Source of the DNA: Olivibacter jilunii
GTDB lineage: Bacteria > Bacteroidota > Bacteroidia > Sphingobacteriales > Sphingobacteriaceae
DNA: 64,000 nt
Reading direction: 5' to 3'
NCBI RefSeq assembly: GCF_900607235.1
Contig: NZ_LR027853.1
Span: 131,428-195,427 of the forward strand
In this document: one piece after another, positions 34,478 through 43,360 of the stretch
Numbering within the stretch: position 1 is the stretch's first letter
How the letters are laid out: every line of letters begins with the position of its first letter
Translations under genes and position numbers: made by a program
The notes under the pieces: model-generated
The model's input: the letters and a program-made list of their open reading frames with translations, nothing else
What the model was told of the DNA's origin: nothing
Database searches by the model: none

Positions 34478-35515
34478 CTATTTGTTGCTCAATAAAAAAG
34501 CTAAAGTATTAACACCATCAGCATAATCGTCCAATGCAGGCTCCTGACTTTTACCTAAAGAAAAGGATGGCGCAATGGTGGTCAATTTTCTGTTAGTTAC
34601 AATACATTGGATTTCTTCATTTCTTTCATTTAATTGTGCGGTTAAACTTTCTATATCATTATAGTGTTCGTAATAAGCTACAGCTAATGGAGATGCTAAG
34701 CGTTGATCCTCTTTAAGCAAGAGGAAGCCATTATCGTAATGCCTGTCGCCATTTACCAAATAAATTGACTTATTATAGTCGTAGTTGTTATGGTATTTAT
34801 GATGATTGATAACCGTACTAAAGGTTTCGATAGCTTCAAAGAAGTAACTGATTTCATAATTTTTAGGAAAATAAAGTTTAGAAACATTTCTACACCCTAA
34901 GCCGTAATAGTCGAAGAGATCGTAGCCGATATTTGACAGTTCGGCTTTTGTTTCGTCACCCCAAATAACAGCTACGCTATTTCTGTTTTTTCGAATAATG
35001 TGAGGTACATTCTTGAAATAGTATTCAAAATAGCGAGCGGTATTATTACTTCCTGTTGCAATAATCATGTCAAAACGCTGAAGTCTGTCTACCAAACTAA
35101 TGTGTTGTTTAAATGCCGGTTCAAATTCAATTAACTTGTCCAATAGATGTGGAATCAAGTACTTATCGTCAGAAGACAGTTTTATTTGAACTTTAAAACC
35201 TGCTATTAACGCTGTTAATATATCATGAAAGCCTACCAAAGGTATATTCCCTGCGAGAACCAGTCCCACCGTTTTTCCGGACATGGGATCGATGTCAGGC
35301 AAGTAAGGTTGTATCCAGTCGGCTAAGACCGGTTTAACCAGCGTTTTGGCAATAGCATGGAGTGCCTTTTTTGTATTAGCCGGTGTAAACCAACTGTTAT
35401 GATATCCTGCTTGTTCGATGATTGCGTGTAAGCTATCTGACGCCGTTTCCATATAGTTGCCCAGTGCAGAAAAGGCGGCGATGCGTTGATGGCTTGTCAA
35501 ATTGTGATTCTTCAA
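34478..35515 (-). CDS. LuxC-type acyl-CoA/acyl-protein reductase
   Basis: A 345-residue NAD(P)H-dependent acyl reductase of the LuxC family. The nucleophilic cysteine is C208 in YYGLGCRNV. LVLAGNIPLVGFHDILTAL (86-104) and IATGSNNTARYFEYYF (152-167) form the nucleotide and acyl-CoA sites. Only TTG (35515) is available to include the conserved N-terminal RIAAFSALGNYM; the first ATG is 21 codons later. TTG is therefore the likely start. It is divergent from a dicluster ferredoxin gene 137 bases away. The product, an aldehyde, and its pathway are unknown here. Confidence 0.9.
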   Translation of the reverse strand: MKNHNLTSHQRIAAFSALGNYMETASDSLHAIIEQAGYHNSWFTPANTKKALHAIAKTLVKPVLADWIQPYLPDIDPMSGKTVGLVLAGNIPLVGFHDILTALIAGFKVQIKLSSDDKYLIPHLLDKLIEFEPAFKQHISLVDRLQRFDMIIATGSNNTARYFEYYFKNVPHIIRKNRNSVAVIWGDETKAELSNIGYDLFDYYGLGCRNVSKLYFPKNYEISYFFEAIETFSTVINHHKYHNNYDYNKSIYLVNGDRHYDNGFLLLKEDQRLASPLAVAYYEHYNDIESLTAQLNERNEEIQCIVTNRKLTTIAPSFSLGKSQEPALDDYADGVNTLAFLLSNK

Positions 35516-35652
35516 AGTGGAAAAACTTTTTAAATGTTATATTTGCAATAAAAATACTACCATGTTTGACAAAAAACTACTAAATTTGTAGATTATTGTT
35601 GAAAAAGTAATATTTGCAAAAATAAAGTATAAACGGATTTTTTAAGAAGATA

Positions 35653-36006
35653 ATGGCAATTAAAATTACTGATGAGTGTATTAACTGCGGAGCTTGTGAA
35701 CCGGAATGCCCTAATAATGCGATATACGATGCAGGTATGGCATGGCGTTTTTCTGATGGTACCGAGCTGCACGGAGTAATTGATTTTGGAGATGGGACCA
35801 CATTGGATGCTGATGAAGCTCAGGAAGCTTTATCAGATGAAATCTATTATATAGTATCAGATAAGTGTACGGAATGTGTGGGTTTTCATGATGAGCCGCA
35901 ATGTGCGGCTGTGTGCCCGGTAGATTGTTGTGTAGATGACGAGGATGTTCGTGAAACCCAGGAAGAATTACTGGCTAAAAAGGCTTGGTTGCACGCCGAA
36001 GGCTAG
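35653..36006 (+). CDS. Dicluster 4Fe-4S ferredoxin
   Basis: A 117-residue ferredoxin with two cluster motifs. The first is C9-xx-C12-xx-C15-xxx-C19-P. The second is CxxC, eight residues, then CxxxCP ([23 protein letters not shown]). An acidic insert of about 45 residues lies between them. It is a soluble low-potential electron carrier. It is divergent from the LuxC-type reductase, which could be its electron client, and may accept electrons from the ferredoxin-NADP reductase at 226. The upstream TAATATTTG (35608-35616) is a probable -7 region. Confidence 0.93.
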   Translation: MAIKITDECINCGACEPECPNNAIYDAGMAWRFSDGTELHGVIDFGDGTTLDADEAQEALSDEIYYIVSDKCTECVGFHDEPQCAAVCPVDCCVDDEDVRETQEELLAKKAWLHAEG

Positions 36007-36017
36007 TGACAAGCGAA

Positions 36018-36050
36018 GAAGAGCAGGTAACGATTTGTTAGCTGCTCTTC
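36018..36050. terminator. Terminator between ferredoxin and universal stress protein
   Basis: A 9-bp perfect stem (GAAGAGCAG / CTGCTCTTC) is extended inward by TAAC/GTTA across a single mismatch. It lies between convergent genes. It lacks a strong T-run. Confidence 0.6.
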
Positions 36051-36065
36051 CTCATAAATGAGTTC

Positions 36066-36557
36066 TTAATGATCGTCGTCCTTATAAGGAACGATCACTA
36101 CAGGGCAAATCGCGTGTCTTGCCACTCCTTCAGAGACACTTCCTGAGATAAAATGATCGAATCCTGTTCTTCCATGAGTCCCGAGCACTATTAAGTCTGC
36201 CTGCCACTCATTAGCGGCTTCCAATATCTCCTTTCTCGGTTGACCCAACTTACTAATTTTTGTCACATGCTGTTCGCCATTCGGCCAAAGCGAGGCTAAT
36301 CTATTTAATAAATCTGTTGATGCTTGCTCTTGCACCTCGTTAATTTCAGGTATATAAACCGGGTTGACACCCATGATTGGATCGACAGCCCCATAAGTAC
36401 TGCTTGTTGGCGGATCGATGACATGTACCAAGGCTACCTCACCGTTGAAAGCTTGGGCTAAGTGATAACCATAGCGAACCGCTTTTTCAGAGTATTTACT
36501 GTCTTCAACAGCGATTAAAATACGCTGTGTCCTTATTGTTAATGATGAATCTATCAT
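36066..36557 (-). CDS. Universal stress protein (UspA family)
   Basis: A 163-residue single-domain UspA protein. The start ILIAVEDSKYSEKAVRYGYHLA (13-34) is the family's nucleotide-fold beginning. LIVLGTHGRTGFDHFISGSVSEGVARHAICPVVIV (about 122-157) contains the ATP-binding G-2x-G-9x-G-S pattern. It is probably an ATP-binding cytoplasmic stress protein. It is single-gene and convergent with the ferredoxin gene. Confidence 0.93.
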   Translation of the reverse strand: MIDSSLTIRTQRILIAVEDSKYSEKAVRYGYHLAQAFNGEVALVHVIDPPTSSTYGAVDPIMGVNPVYIPEINEVQEQASTDLLNRLASLWPNGEQHVTKISKLGQPRKEILEAANEWQADLIVLGTHGRTGFDHFISGSVSEGVARHAICPVVIVPYKDDDH

Positions 36558-36629
36558 AATCGCTTTGTGTTGTTAACATATAACATTTGAGATAGATGAA
36601 AGTTTTGGTGTTTATGTGTGCAAAACCGA

Positions 36630-36660
36630 TTGTATTGTAAAGGCATTTTATCTAAGTTTG
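36630..36660 (+). promoter_or_regulatory. Promoter of NlpC/P60 gene
   Basis: TTG at 36630-36632, 20 bases, then TAAGTTTG at 36653-36660 (exact -7 match). The ATG at 36685 is 24 bases beyond. Confidence 0.6.
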
Positions 36661-36684
36661 CATATACAATGATTTGTGTGTACC

Positions 36685-37470
36685 ATGGTGTATGGAATTT
36701 GTAATTTACCCGTCATACCGGTACGGGCTGAAGGCGGCAATAAAAGCGAAATTGTTTCTCAATTACTGTTTGGTGAAGTCTTTGAAGTTTTAGAAAAAAA
36801 AGACGAGTACCTATATGTTAAAATGGGATACGATGATTACGAAGGGTGGATTGACGGGAGGCAGCAAGTTTCGCTGTCAGCGGAAGACTTTAACGCTATA
36901 CAAAATGAAGAACAGCCGATAGCAGACTTATCTACCCATGCGATGCTACTAAAGTTGGGTAAGGAGGAAAGCCTTCACTTGTTGCCTGGCAGCACGTTGC
37001 CTTTTTTGGACAACGATAGCTTCCGTATTAATGATACTGATTACCTCTTTCTGGGGCTATCTCGATTACCCGATTTGGAAGATTTTGAACAAGAAGCAGA
37101 AGATGTGCTTAGATTTTATCTGAACGCACCTTATCTTTGGGGCGGCAGATCCGTCTTTGGAATTGATTGTTCAGGATATGTCCAATTATTTTATAAGCAT
37201 TTTGGTGTTCGCCTAAAAAGAGATGCCTGGCAGCAGGCAGAACAAGGAAAGACTGTCGACTTCCTTCAGGAAGGAAGATTAGGAGATCTGGCTTTTTTTG
37301 ATAATGACGAAGGAAAGATTATCCACGTAGGGATATTATTAAATGAGTCTGAGATTATCCACGCATCCGGAAGAGTAAAAATTGATCAGATTGATAATAC
37401 CGGGATATTTTCAAGAGAATCAAACAAGTATACACATCGACTCAGAATCGTTAAAAGAATTATAAATTAG
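36685..37470 (+). CDS. NlpC/P60 family peptidase with SH3 region
   Basis: A 261-residue C40 peptidase that probably cuts peptidoglycan stem peptides. The N-terminal half holds two SH3-like stretches (about 5-55, PVRAEGGNKSEIVSQLLFGEVFEVLE, and about 75-130). The catalytic cysteine is in GIDCSGYVQLFY (about 164-175), histidine in HVGILL and the third polar residue in IIHASG. No signal peptide is seen, which is unusual for a wall enzyme; many Bacteroidota homologues look the same. The in-frame GTG at 36676 is an alternative start. The stop codon is inside a 16-bp perfect hairpin. Confidence 0.92.
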   Translation: MVYGICNLPVIPVRAEGGNKSEIVSQLLFGEVFEVLEKKDEYLYVKMGYDDYEGWIDGRQQVSLSAEDFNAIQNEEQPIADLSTHAMLLKLGKEESLHLLPGSTLPFLDNDSFRINDTDYLFLGLSRLPDLEDFEQEAEDVLRFYLNAPYLWGGRSVFGIDCSGYVQLFYKHFGVRLKRDAWQQAEQGKTVDFLQEGRLGDLAFFDNDEGKIIHVGILLNESEIIHASGRVKIDQIDNTGIFSRESNKYTHRLRIVKRIIN

Positions 37471-37498
37471 CTGGCTTATTTTCCAGCTAATTTATAAT
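37459..37498. terminator. 16-bp perfect hairpin at convergent stops
   Basis: ATTATAAATTAGCTGG / CCAGCTAATTTATAAT pair perfectly with an 8-base loop. The hairpin contains the stop codon of the NlpC gene and ends 3 bases before the stop of arginine decarboxylase. The AU-rich foot could replace a U-run; there is no separate T-tract. Confidence 0.75.
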
Positions 37499-37500
37499 GA

Positions 37501-38892
37501 TTAATGATAACCTAATATTTTTAGTACTTGCTTAGAGTTTTGTTCTTCTCCAAAGACTTCAAAATTGAACGTTTCATCACGATTGCGACGAATGATCACA
37601 TGTTTGGGAGAAGGGAGCAAACAATGATGTATCCCGCCGTAACCGCTTAATACCTCTTGGTAAGCACCTGTATGAAAGAAGCCCAAATATTGTACTTTTC
37701 GGGTTCTTGGCATAAACACATTATTCATATGTGCTTCCTGATTATAATAGTCCTGTCCGTCACAAGTAATACCACCTAAATTGACGCGTTCGTATTCCGA
37801 ATCCCAATTATTGATCGGCAAAAGAATGTATTTCTGATTTAATGCCCAAACATCAGGCAAGTTTGTAATGAAAGAACCATCGAGCATCAGCCATTTTTCG
37901 CGGTCATTTTGCTGCTTTCTTCCTAACACTTTATAAAGGATGCCTGAGGCTTCGGCCACCGTATACTTGCCAAATTCAGTGATGATATCCGGCTCCATTA
38001 CCTCATGCAATGCGCATATTTCTTTGATCCGATTAACGATTTCGTTAACCATGTATTCATAATCAAAGTCGTGTACCAATGAATCTTTAAAAGGCATACC
38101 GCCTCCAATATCTAAGGTATCTAAATCAGGATTTATTTTCTTAAACTTGCAGTAAAGTGTTACATACTTTTCGAGCTCGTTCCAATAATAAGGCGTGTCA
38201 GAAATACCGGAATTGATAAAGAAATGCAACAACTTGACTTTGAAATTCGGGTTATGAACAATTTTATTGTTGTAAAAATCAAGAATGTCCTCCATCCGGA
38301 CTCCCAATCTAGACGTATAAAATTGCGAGTCGGGCTGTTCTTCGGCTGCAATTCGGATACCAAGGTTACAAGGCTCGTCTAATTCAACTTCGTCATCATA
38401 AAGGTTGAACTCCTCCTTGTTGTCCAACACGGGTATGATGTTTTTAAACCCATCGTGCAACATATCTACAATATATTGCTTATACTGGAAAGTTTTAAAA
38501 CCGTTGCAAATCACTGTAATATCTTTCGATACAACTCCCTTTTTTTCCAAGGCATCGATCATCGGCATATCGAAAGCAGAAGATGTTTCCAGGTGAATGT
38601 CATTTTTAAGGGCTTCTTCCACAACGTGTCTAAAATGCGAGCTCTTTGTACAATAGCAATACTTATAAGATCCTCGATAGTTGTTTTTCAGAATAGCAGT
38701 TTGAAAGAGAATTTTCGCCTGTTGGATTTTTTTACTGATAATGGGAAGGTAGGTAAACCTTAGAGGGGTACCATATGTCTCTATCATTTCCATCAAGTTT
38801 AAATCATGAAAATAGAGCTCATCATCAATGATGTCAAATCCGTCTTGCGGAAAACCAACACTTAGGTCAAGAAATTCCTGATAGCTTTGCAT
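37501..38892 (-). CDS. speA: Arginine decarboxylase-like, PLP fold III
   Basis: A 463-residue PLP enzyme of the alanine-racemase fold, predicted to make agmatine from arginine. The PLP lysine is probably K83 in YCYCTKSSHF. The glycine loop DIGGGMPF (about 263-270) binds phosphate, and the ITEFGKYTVAEASGIL segment (about 305-320) is typical. It is shorter than E. coli SpeA (658) because the inserted domains are missing, as is usual in Bacteroidota. The neighbouring CtlX and arginine deiminase support an arginine substrate. A diaminopimelate or carboxynorspermidine decarboxylase role is less likely. Confidence 0.85.
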   Translation of the reverse strand: MQSYQEFLDLSVGFPQDGFDIIDDELYFHDLNLMEMIETYGTPLRFTYLPIISKKIQQAKILFQTAILKNNYRGSYKYCYCTKSSHFRHVVEEALKNDIHLETSSAFDMPMIDALEKKGVVSKDITVICNGFKTFQYKQYIVDMLHDGFKNIIPVLDNKEEFNLYDDEVELDEPCNLGIRIAAEEQPDSQFYTSRLGVRMEDILDFYNNKIVHNPNFKVKLLHFFINSGISDTPYYWNELEKYVTLYCKFKKINPDLDTLDIGGGMPFKDSLVHDFDYEYMVNEIVNRIKEICALHEVMEPDIITEFGKYTVAEASGILYKVLGRKQQNDREKWLMLDGSFITNLPDVWALNQKYILLPINNWDSEYERVNLGGITCDGQDYYNQEAHMNNVFMPRTRKVQYLGFFHTGAYQEVLSGYGGIHHCLLPSPKHVIIRRNRDETFNFEVFGEEQNSKQVLKILGYH

Positions 38893-38994
38893 TTATCTTA
38901 GTTAAAATTTTTGCAAAAATGTAATTTTAAATCGATATATAGCATCAGATTTTTATAAAATTGATGTCAAGAAAATAAGAAGTCTATTAGTTTG

Positions 38995-39918
38995 TTAAAT
39001 AAGGCTTTTTTTAGGAGGTAAAAATATTTCGGCCATCATGCATCGAGCGCTTCCCCCACCATTCTTTTCAATCACATCAAGGGGGGAATAAAGCAACTGT
39101 GCATATTTTTCCAGACATTTCAACTGTTTTTTATTCAGTGACAAATAAGCTTGTTCAGACATGATTAACAGTGACTCATTGTATTTGTTTTTTATTTGCA
39201 GCATATTACCTGCGAAATGCTCCATTTGGTCGAGCGATATGCCAATAATTTCTTTCTCCGTCTGTGCCAAGCTTTTTATCACCTGAGCCCTTTGATCAAG
39301 CGATTTTATCGCTTCTTCACAAACTACTGCGAAGTTATTGCCTATACACATCATAACATTGGTATGGTAGATAGCGAAGCCGTGTTTATCCACGGCATCG
39401 AATATTAACGGCATGTAATGCATTTGTTTGCAAAATTCATATAAAGCGTCCGTCGAACTTCTTGGAGATGCGCACATATATGCAATATGATGATGCCGAT
39501 CAAGTACCATGCTGCCCGTGCCCTCAAGAAAGAGGTGCTTATGCTCAAAGTGAGTGAGGTCAATCGTATTCTTTATTTCATAACTATTCGAAAGCATGTC
39601 AATAATATCCTGTCTTCTTTCTTTTCTGCGGTTCTCGGCGAACATTGGATAAAGTATAACAGAGCCATCTTCGTGAAAAGATATCCAATTGTTTGGAAAG
39701 ATGGAGTCGGGCGTAAATGTTTCCCGTGTATCTTCAATTACCTGTACGTCCACACCGTTTTTCTCCAATAAGGAAACCATTCTTTCAAATTGAGCTAAGG
39801 CAAGCCTATGTACATCAGCGTTTGGTGTAGCTTGCTGAAACTTGTTGTTTACGGCCGTTTCTTCATTATAATTGAAGTTTACGGGTCTAATCATCATAAT
39901 CTGGCTGGTAAGGCTCAT
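38995..39918 (-). CDS. ctlX: Citrulline/arginine utilisation hydrolase CtlX
   Basis: A 307-residue member of the amidinotransferase/arginine deiminase superfamily. The family site residues are present: PDSIFPNNW (about 70-78), HLFLEGTGSMVLDR (about 129-142), YHTNVMMCIGNNF (about 184-196) and the nucleophile C293 in GGSARCMMAEIFLP. It is annotated in relatives as CtlX, a citrulline-utilisation hydrolase. It lies 11 bases downstream of the arginine deiminase, so both probably share a transcript. Confidence 0.88.
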   Translation of the reverse strand: MSLTSQIMMIRPVNFNYNEETAVNNKFQQATPNADVHRLALAQFERMVSLLEKNGVDVQVIEDTRETFTPDSIFPNNWISFHEDGSVILYPMFAENRRKERRQDIIDMLSNSYEIKNTIDLTHFEHKHLFLEGTGSMVLDRHHHIAYMCASPRSSTDALYEFCKQMHYMPLIFDAVDKHGFAIYHTNVMMCIGNNFAVVCEEAIKSLDQRAQVIKSLAQTEKEIIGISLDQMEHFAGNMLQIKNKYNESLLIMSEQAYLSLNKKQLKCLEKYAQLLYSPLDVIEKNGGGSARCMMAEIFLPPKKSLI

Positions 39919-39929
39919 AGGAAAGTGTT

Positions 39930-41360
39930 TTAGTGGATGTCATCTCGTAGCAAAGGCAGGCTCATGCAGTGAAAGCCGCCGCGGGCCCTTGACAATTCCG
40001 CCGAAGGTAAGAGGATAAGCGTGTTTTCTATCTGATTAATATGGAGGATATCAAGTTCCAACTCTTCTATGACTTTGGCAACCTCCTTAACCTGAAAACC
40101 TTTCTCTAAAAAGGCTTGAATAGTTTTATCATTTCGGTCGTAACCTAATACCACACCTTCCTTCAAAGCAAGTAAATTACAAGAGTCTGTCCATTGTTCG
40201 CGCGCGTCAAAAGGGAAGACGTTGTTTCCACTATAGATAAATTGCGTTTTTTCCGTACTGTTTAAGTCGTTTCTACTTATATCATCCAAAAGTTCTTCCA
40301 ATGATGGAAAACGTCTTGGTTTCAGGGTTTTATCGCTATAAAACTGAATGATTTCCGCTGTTTGCTGTTCAGGTTCCGTAAAGAAATCGAGTGGCTCTTC
40401 GTCCTTACTTGGGGTAGGTTTAGCCACGGATGCCAGAACAGCCCATACATTACGTTTTACTTGTGTGAAAATCGTATCAATATGCATAAAGTCGCGTTTT
40501 GCAGGGATCTTAATGACCGTTACCTTTTCTACTACTTTATGTTTAAAAAACAACTTAATAGCTTCATTGGCACCATGTGGAGATGTCCGTTCGCTACAGC
40601 CAATAAGGACGTGATTAGAACTAACCACCATTACATCGCCGCCCTCCAATGTGGCGCGCTTTTCTTCGTCTTCACCGGGACGAAGAAAATGTTGTATAGG
40701 GTCGGGAATTTCAAGGATAGTCTCCTGAAAGTCTTTAAATATAGGATGGTTGAAGAATATATACCGCATGATCATGCTTTCACGGCCCCGCGCTTTTTTG
40801 GCGGGCTTATTGAGCAAAATAAAACGGTTAATAACGATGCCTAGATCACGGGTGAAGATAAGATTGGGGATGGGAGCAAAAATCATATGTTCGTCGTCTA
40901 GTGATCCGGACAGAATAATTTTGGCTAATTTAATAGGGTCTTTTTTTGACAAGAGTTGCTGCAATCGGTAATTACAGCCTTCGATGGCGCAGACTGCTGC
41001 GACAAGATTAGTTCTAACATTGTGATCTTCCAATATGTCTGCCAACAGTGATTGTACTTCAATCACTTTGTCGGAGCGATGGAATGCTTTCGCATCCGGT
41101 TTAAAGAATGCACGGTCTTGTTCCGGTGTATCAATATGTTTTAGCTTTCCTTTTATTTTTTGAGCGTCTAAAAAGTACAATAATAACTTTATATAATAGT
41201 CGTATTCTCCTTTTCGTAAAGTGTTTAAATGGACAATGTCTTCAAAAAGCCAGTCTTGGGCTTTAGAGGGCACGACTTGTCCCAATCCACTGTCGGGACT
41301 ATGAACAAGTAATTTGCGAAGCGTGCCAATTTCTGAATTGACGTTAATGAGCGGTTTCAT
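39930..41360 (-). CDS. Arginine deiminase family protein
   Basis: A 476-residue guanidine-modifying enzyme of the pentein fold, predicted to hydrolyse arginine to citrulline and ammonia. Active-site elements occur in order: FTRDLGIVINRF (about 169-180), LEGGDVMVV, MHIDTIFTQV (catalytic His near 285) and the nucleophile C465 in ARGGFHCMSLPL. It is longer than classical ArcA (about 410), with an insert around 310-350 (acidic and Gln-rich). ArcB and ArcC are absent nearby, so ATP generation through the ADI pathway is not indicated. It is the first gene of the deiminase-ctlX pair. Confidence 0.87.
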   Translation of the reverse strand: MKPLINVNSEIGTLRKLLVHSPDSGLGQVVPSKAQDWLFEDIVHLNTLRKGEYDYYIKLLLYFLDAQKIKGKLKHIDTPEQDRAFFKPDAKAFHRSDKVIEVQSLLADILEDHNVRTNLVAAVCAIEGCNYRLQQLLSKKDPIKLAKIILSGSLDDEHMIFAPIPNLIFTRDLGIVINRFILLNKPAKKARGRESMIMRYIFFNHPIFKDFQETILEIPDPIQHFLRPGEDEEKRATLEGGDVMVVSSNHVLIGCSERTSPHGANEAIKLFFKHKVVEKVTVIKIPAKRDFMHIDTIFTQVKRNVWAVLASVAKPTPSKDEEPLDFFTEPEQQTAEIIQFYSDKTLKPRRFPSLEELLDDISRNDLNSTEKTQFIYSGNNVFPFDAREQWTDSCNLLALKEGVVLGYDRNDKTIQAFLEKGFQVKEVAKVIEELELDILHINQIENTLILLPSAELSRARGGFHCMSLPLLRDDIH

Positions 41361-41507
41361 GTGTGGTTTATATTACTAGGTATTATAGTTTGACCCGGTG
41401 GGTGTTCATAACCGATAGACTCCAAAATGCATCAGCATATCGGGATATGCTATGCATTGCTGCAAATTAGCGTTTATTTTTTAAATATAAAATTCCGATA
41501 TTTTCTC

Positions 41508-41515
41508 TAAGTTTG
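41508..41515 (+). promoter_or_regulatory. argS -7 box four bases before ATG
   Basis: TAAGTTTG matches TAnnTTTG exactly and the ATG at 41520 follows after 4 bases. Transcription would begin at or next to the start codon. No -33 TTTG at the standard distance was found. Confidence 0.55.
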
Positions 41516-41519
41516 GCGC

Positions 41520-43289
41520 ATGAATTTTATTGCATCATTAACAGTTCAAGCTATAAAAGATTTATATCAAGTAAAAGTTGATGAAAAATCAGTTAACTTA
41601 CAGGAAACCAGAAAAGAATTTGAAGGACAAGTCACTATTGTAACCTTTCCATTCACCAAATATTCGAAAAAGTCACCCGAGCAGACAGGAAGCGAAATCG
41701 GTGATTACTTGGTTGCCCACGCTGCTGAAATAGCTTCATATAACGTGATCAAGGGATTCTTGAATTTAAGTTTGACGGATAGTTTTTGGCTTCAGCTTCT
41801 GGATACAGAAATTTCAAAACCGGATTTTGGAGAAATTCCGAAAAACGGAAAACGTGTAATGGTAGAGTATTCTTCGCCAAACACAAATAAGCCGCTTCAT
41901 TTAGGGCATGTGCGTAATAACTTACTTGGTTTTTCGGTTGCAGCCATTCTTGAGGCGGCCGGCTATGAGGTTATAAAGACTAATTTGGTTAATGATCGGG
42001 GTATTCACATCTGCAAGTCGATGCTTGCCTGGGAGAAGTACGGCAAAGGAGAAACACCTGAATCGGCCGGACTAAAGGGTGACAAGTTGGTTGGCAATTA
42101 TTATGTGCTTTTTGACAAGGAATACAAAAAGGAAGTGGATTTGCTGAAGGCGGCGGGAAAAAGTGAAGAAGAGGCAAAGAGAGAAGCTCCCTTAATGTTG
42201 CAAGCACAAGAGATGCTTCGTCAATGGGAAGCCGGAGATGATGAAGTAATAGATTTGTGGAAACGAATGAACAGCTGGGTTTATGATGGGTTTGAAGAAA
42301 CCTATGAAAAGATGGGGATAACATTTGATAAAGTTTATTATGAATCGAACACATACCTTTTAGGAAAAGATATTATCGAAGAGGGTTTATCTAAAGGTGT
42401 ATTTTTTAGAAAAGAAGATAATTCTGTTTGGATTGATTTAACGGCCGATGGCCTTGATCAAAAACTTGTTTTGCGTGGAGATGGTACCTCCGTTTACATT
42501 ACACAGGATCTGGGTACCGCTCAGTTAAAATACGATGATTATCGTATGGACAACTCCATTTATGTGGTTGGCAACGAGCAAGATTATCATTTTAAAGTGC
42601 TCTTTTTGATTTTGAAGAAGCTAGGTAAATCGTGGGCCGAAGGTCTTTATCATCTTTCGTATGGCATGGTAGATTTGCCTTCAGGAAAGATGAAGTCGAG
42701 AGAAGGGACCGTGGTGGACGCTGATGATTTAATGGCGGAAATGATTGATACGGCGAAGCTAAGGACTGAAGAGCTGGGAAAAGTGGATGATTTCTCGGAG
42801 GAGGAGAAGGGGGGGCTGTATGAAATGATTGGTTTGGGTGCCTTGAAGTACTTTCTTCTAAAGGTGGAGCCAAAAAAGCGCTTGCTATTTGATCCCAATG
42901 AGTCCATCGATTTTCAGGGGCACACCGGACCTTTTATTCAATATACACATGCACGTATAAAATCGGTTTTAACAAAGGGCAACTATGGAACTACTCCTTT
43001 TAGCGTGCAGCCAATGAGTTTGGAAGCATCTGAGCGGGACTTGATTAAAGAATTAGCGAAATTTACGGACATTGTTAAAGGCGCTGCGGCGGATTATAGC
43101 CCTGCAGTGATAGCCAATTATGTCTATGAAGTTGCCAAACTTTATAATAAATTCTATCACGAGGTGTCTATCCTAAAAGCGGAAGAGAAGAGCTTAAAAG
43201 AATTTAGGCTCAACCTATCAGCAGCAACGGCAACCGTCATACAAAAAGCGATGAGGTTACTTGGAATTCAGGTCCCCGAGCGTATGTAG
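41520..43289 (+). CDS. argS: Arginyl-tRNA synthetase
   Basis: A 589-residue class I synthetase charging tRNA-Arg. Class I signatures are SSPNTNKPLHLGHVRNN (HIGH-type HLGH near 127-130). The KMSKS position reads MKSREGT near 391-397, as is common in ArgRS. The N-terminal tRNA-binding domain and the C-terminal DALR domain (about 470-589) are present. Length is normal. It is divergent from the arginine deiminase operon with about 160 bases between, so both could respond to arginine supply. The -7 box next to the ATG suggests a leaderless transcript. Confidence 0.97.
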   Translation: MNFIASLTVQAIKDLYQVKVDEKSVNLQETRKEFEGQVTIVTFPFTKYSKKSPEQTGSEIGDYLVAHAAEIASYNVIKGFLNLSLTDSFWLQLLDTEISKPDFGEIPKNGKRVMVEYSSPNTNKPLHLGHVRNNLLGFSVAAILEAAGYEVIKTNLVNDRGIHICKSMLAWEKYGKGETPESAGLKGDKLVGNYYVLFDKEYKKEVDLLKAAGKSEEEAKREAPLMLQAQEMLRQWEAGDDEVIDLWKRMNSWVYDGFEETYEKMGITFDKVYYESNTYLLGKDIIEEGLSKGVFFRKEDNSVWIDLTADGLDQKLVLRGDGTSVYITQDLGTAQLKYDDYRMDNSIYVVGNEQDYHFKVLFLILKKLGKSWAEGLYHLSYGMVDLPSGKMKSREGTVVDADDLMAEMIDTAKLRTEELGKVDDFSEEEKGGLYEMIGLGALKYFLLKVEPKKRLLFDPNESIDFQGHTGPFIQYTHARIKSVLTKGNYGTTPFSVQPMSLEASERDLIKELAKFTDIVKGAAADYSPAVIANYVYEVAKLYNKFYHEVSILKAEEKSLKEFRLNLSAATATVIQKAMRLLGIQVPERM

Positions 43290-43350
43290 GGACTAATTTG
43301 TGTTTAGGGACTAACAAAATGGCTTGTCTGCTGTTGTTATGTTAGTCCCT
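43287..43350 (+). repeat. Repeated TAGGGACTAA with inverted third copy
   Basis: TAGGGACTAA occurs at 43287-43296, where its first bases are the argS stop codon, and again at 43305-43314. An inverted copy ends at 43350. The second and third copies pair as an 11-bp stem (43306-43316 with 43340-43350) that may terminate argS or shape the mrpA leader. Confidence 0.7.
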
Positions 43351-43360
43351 TATATACAAT

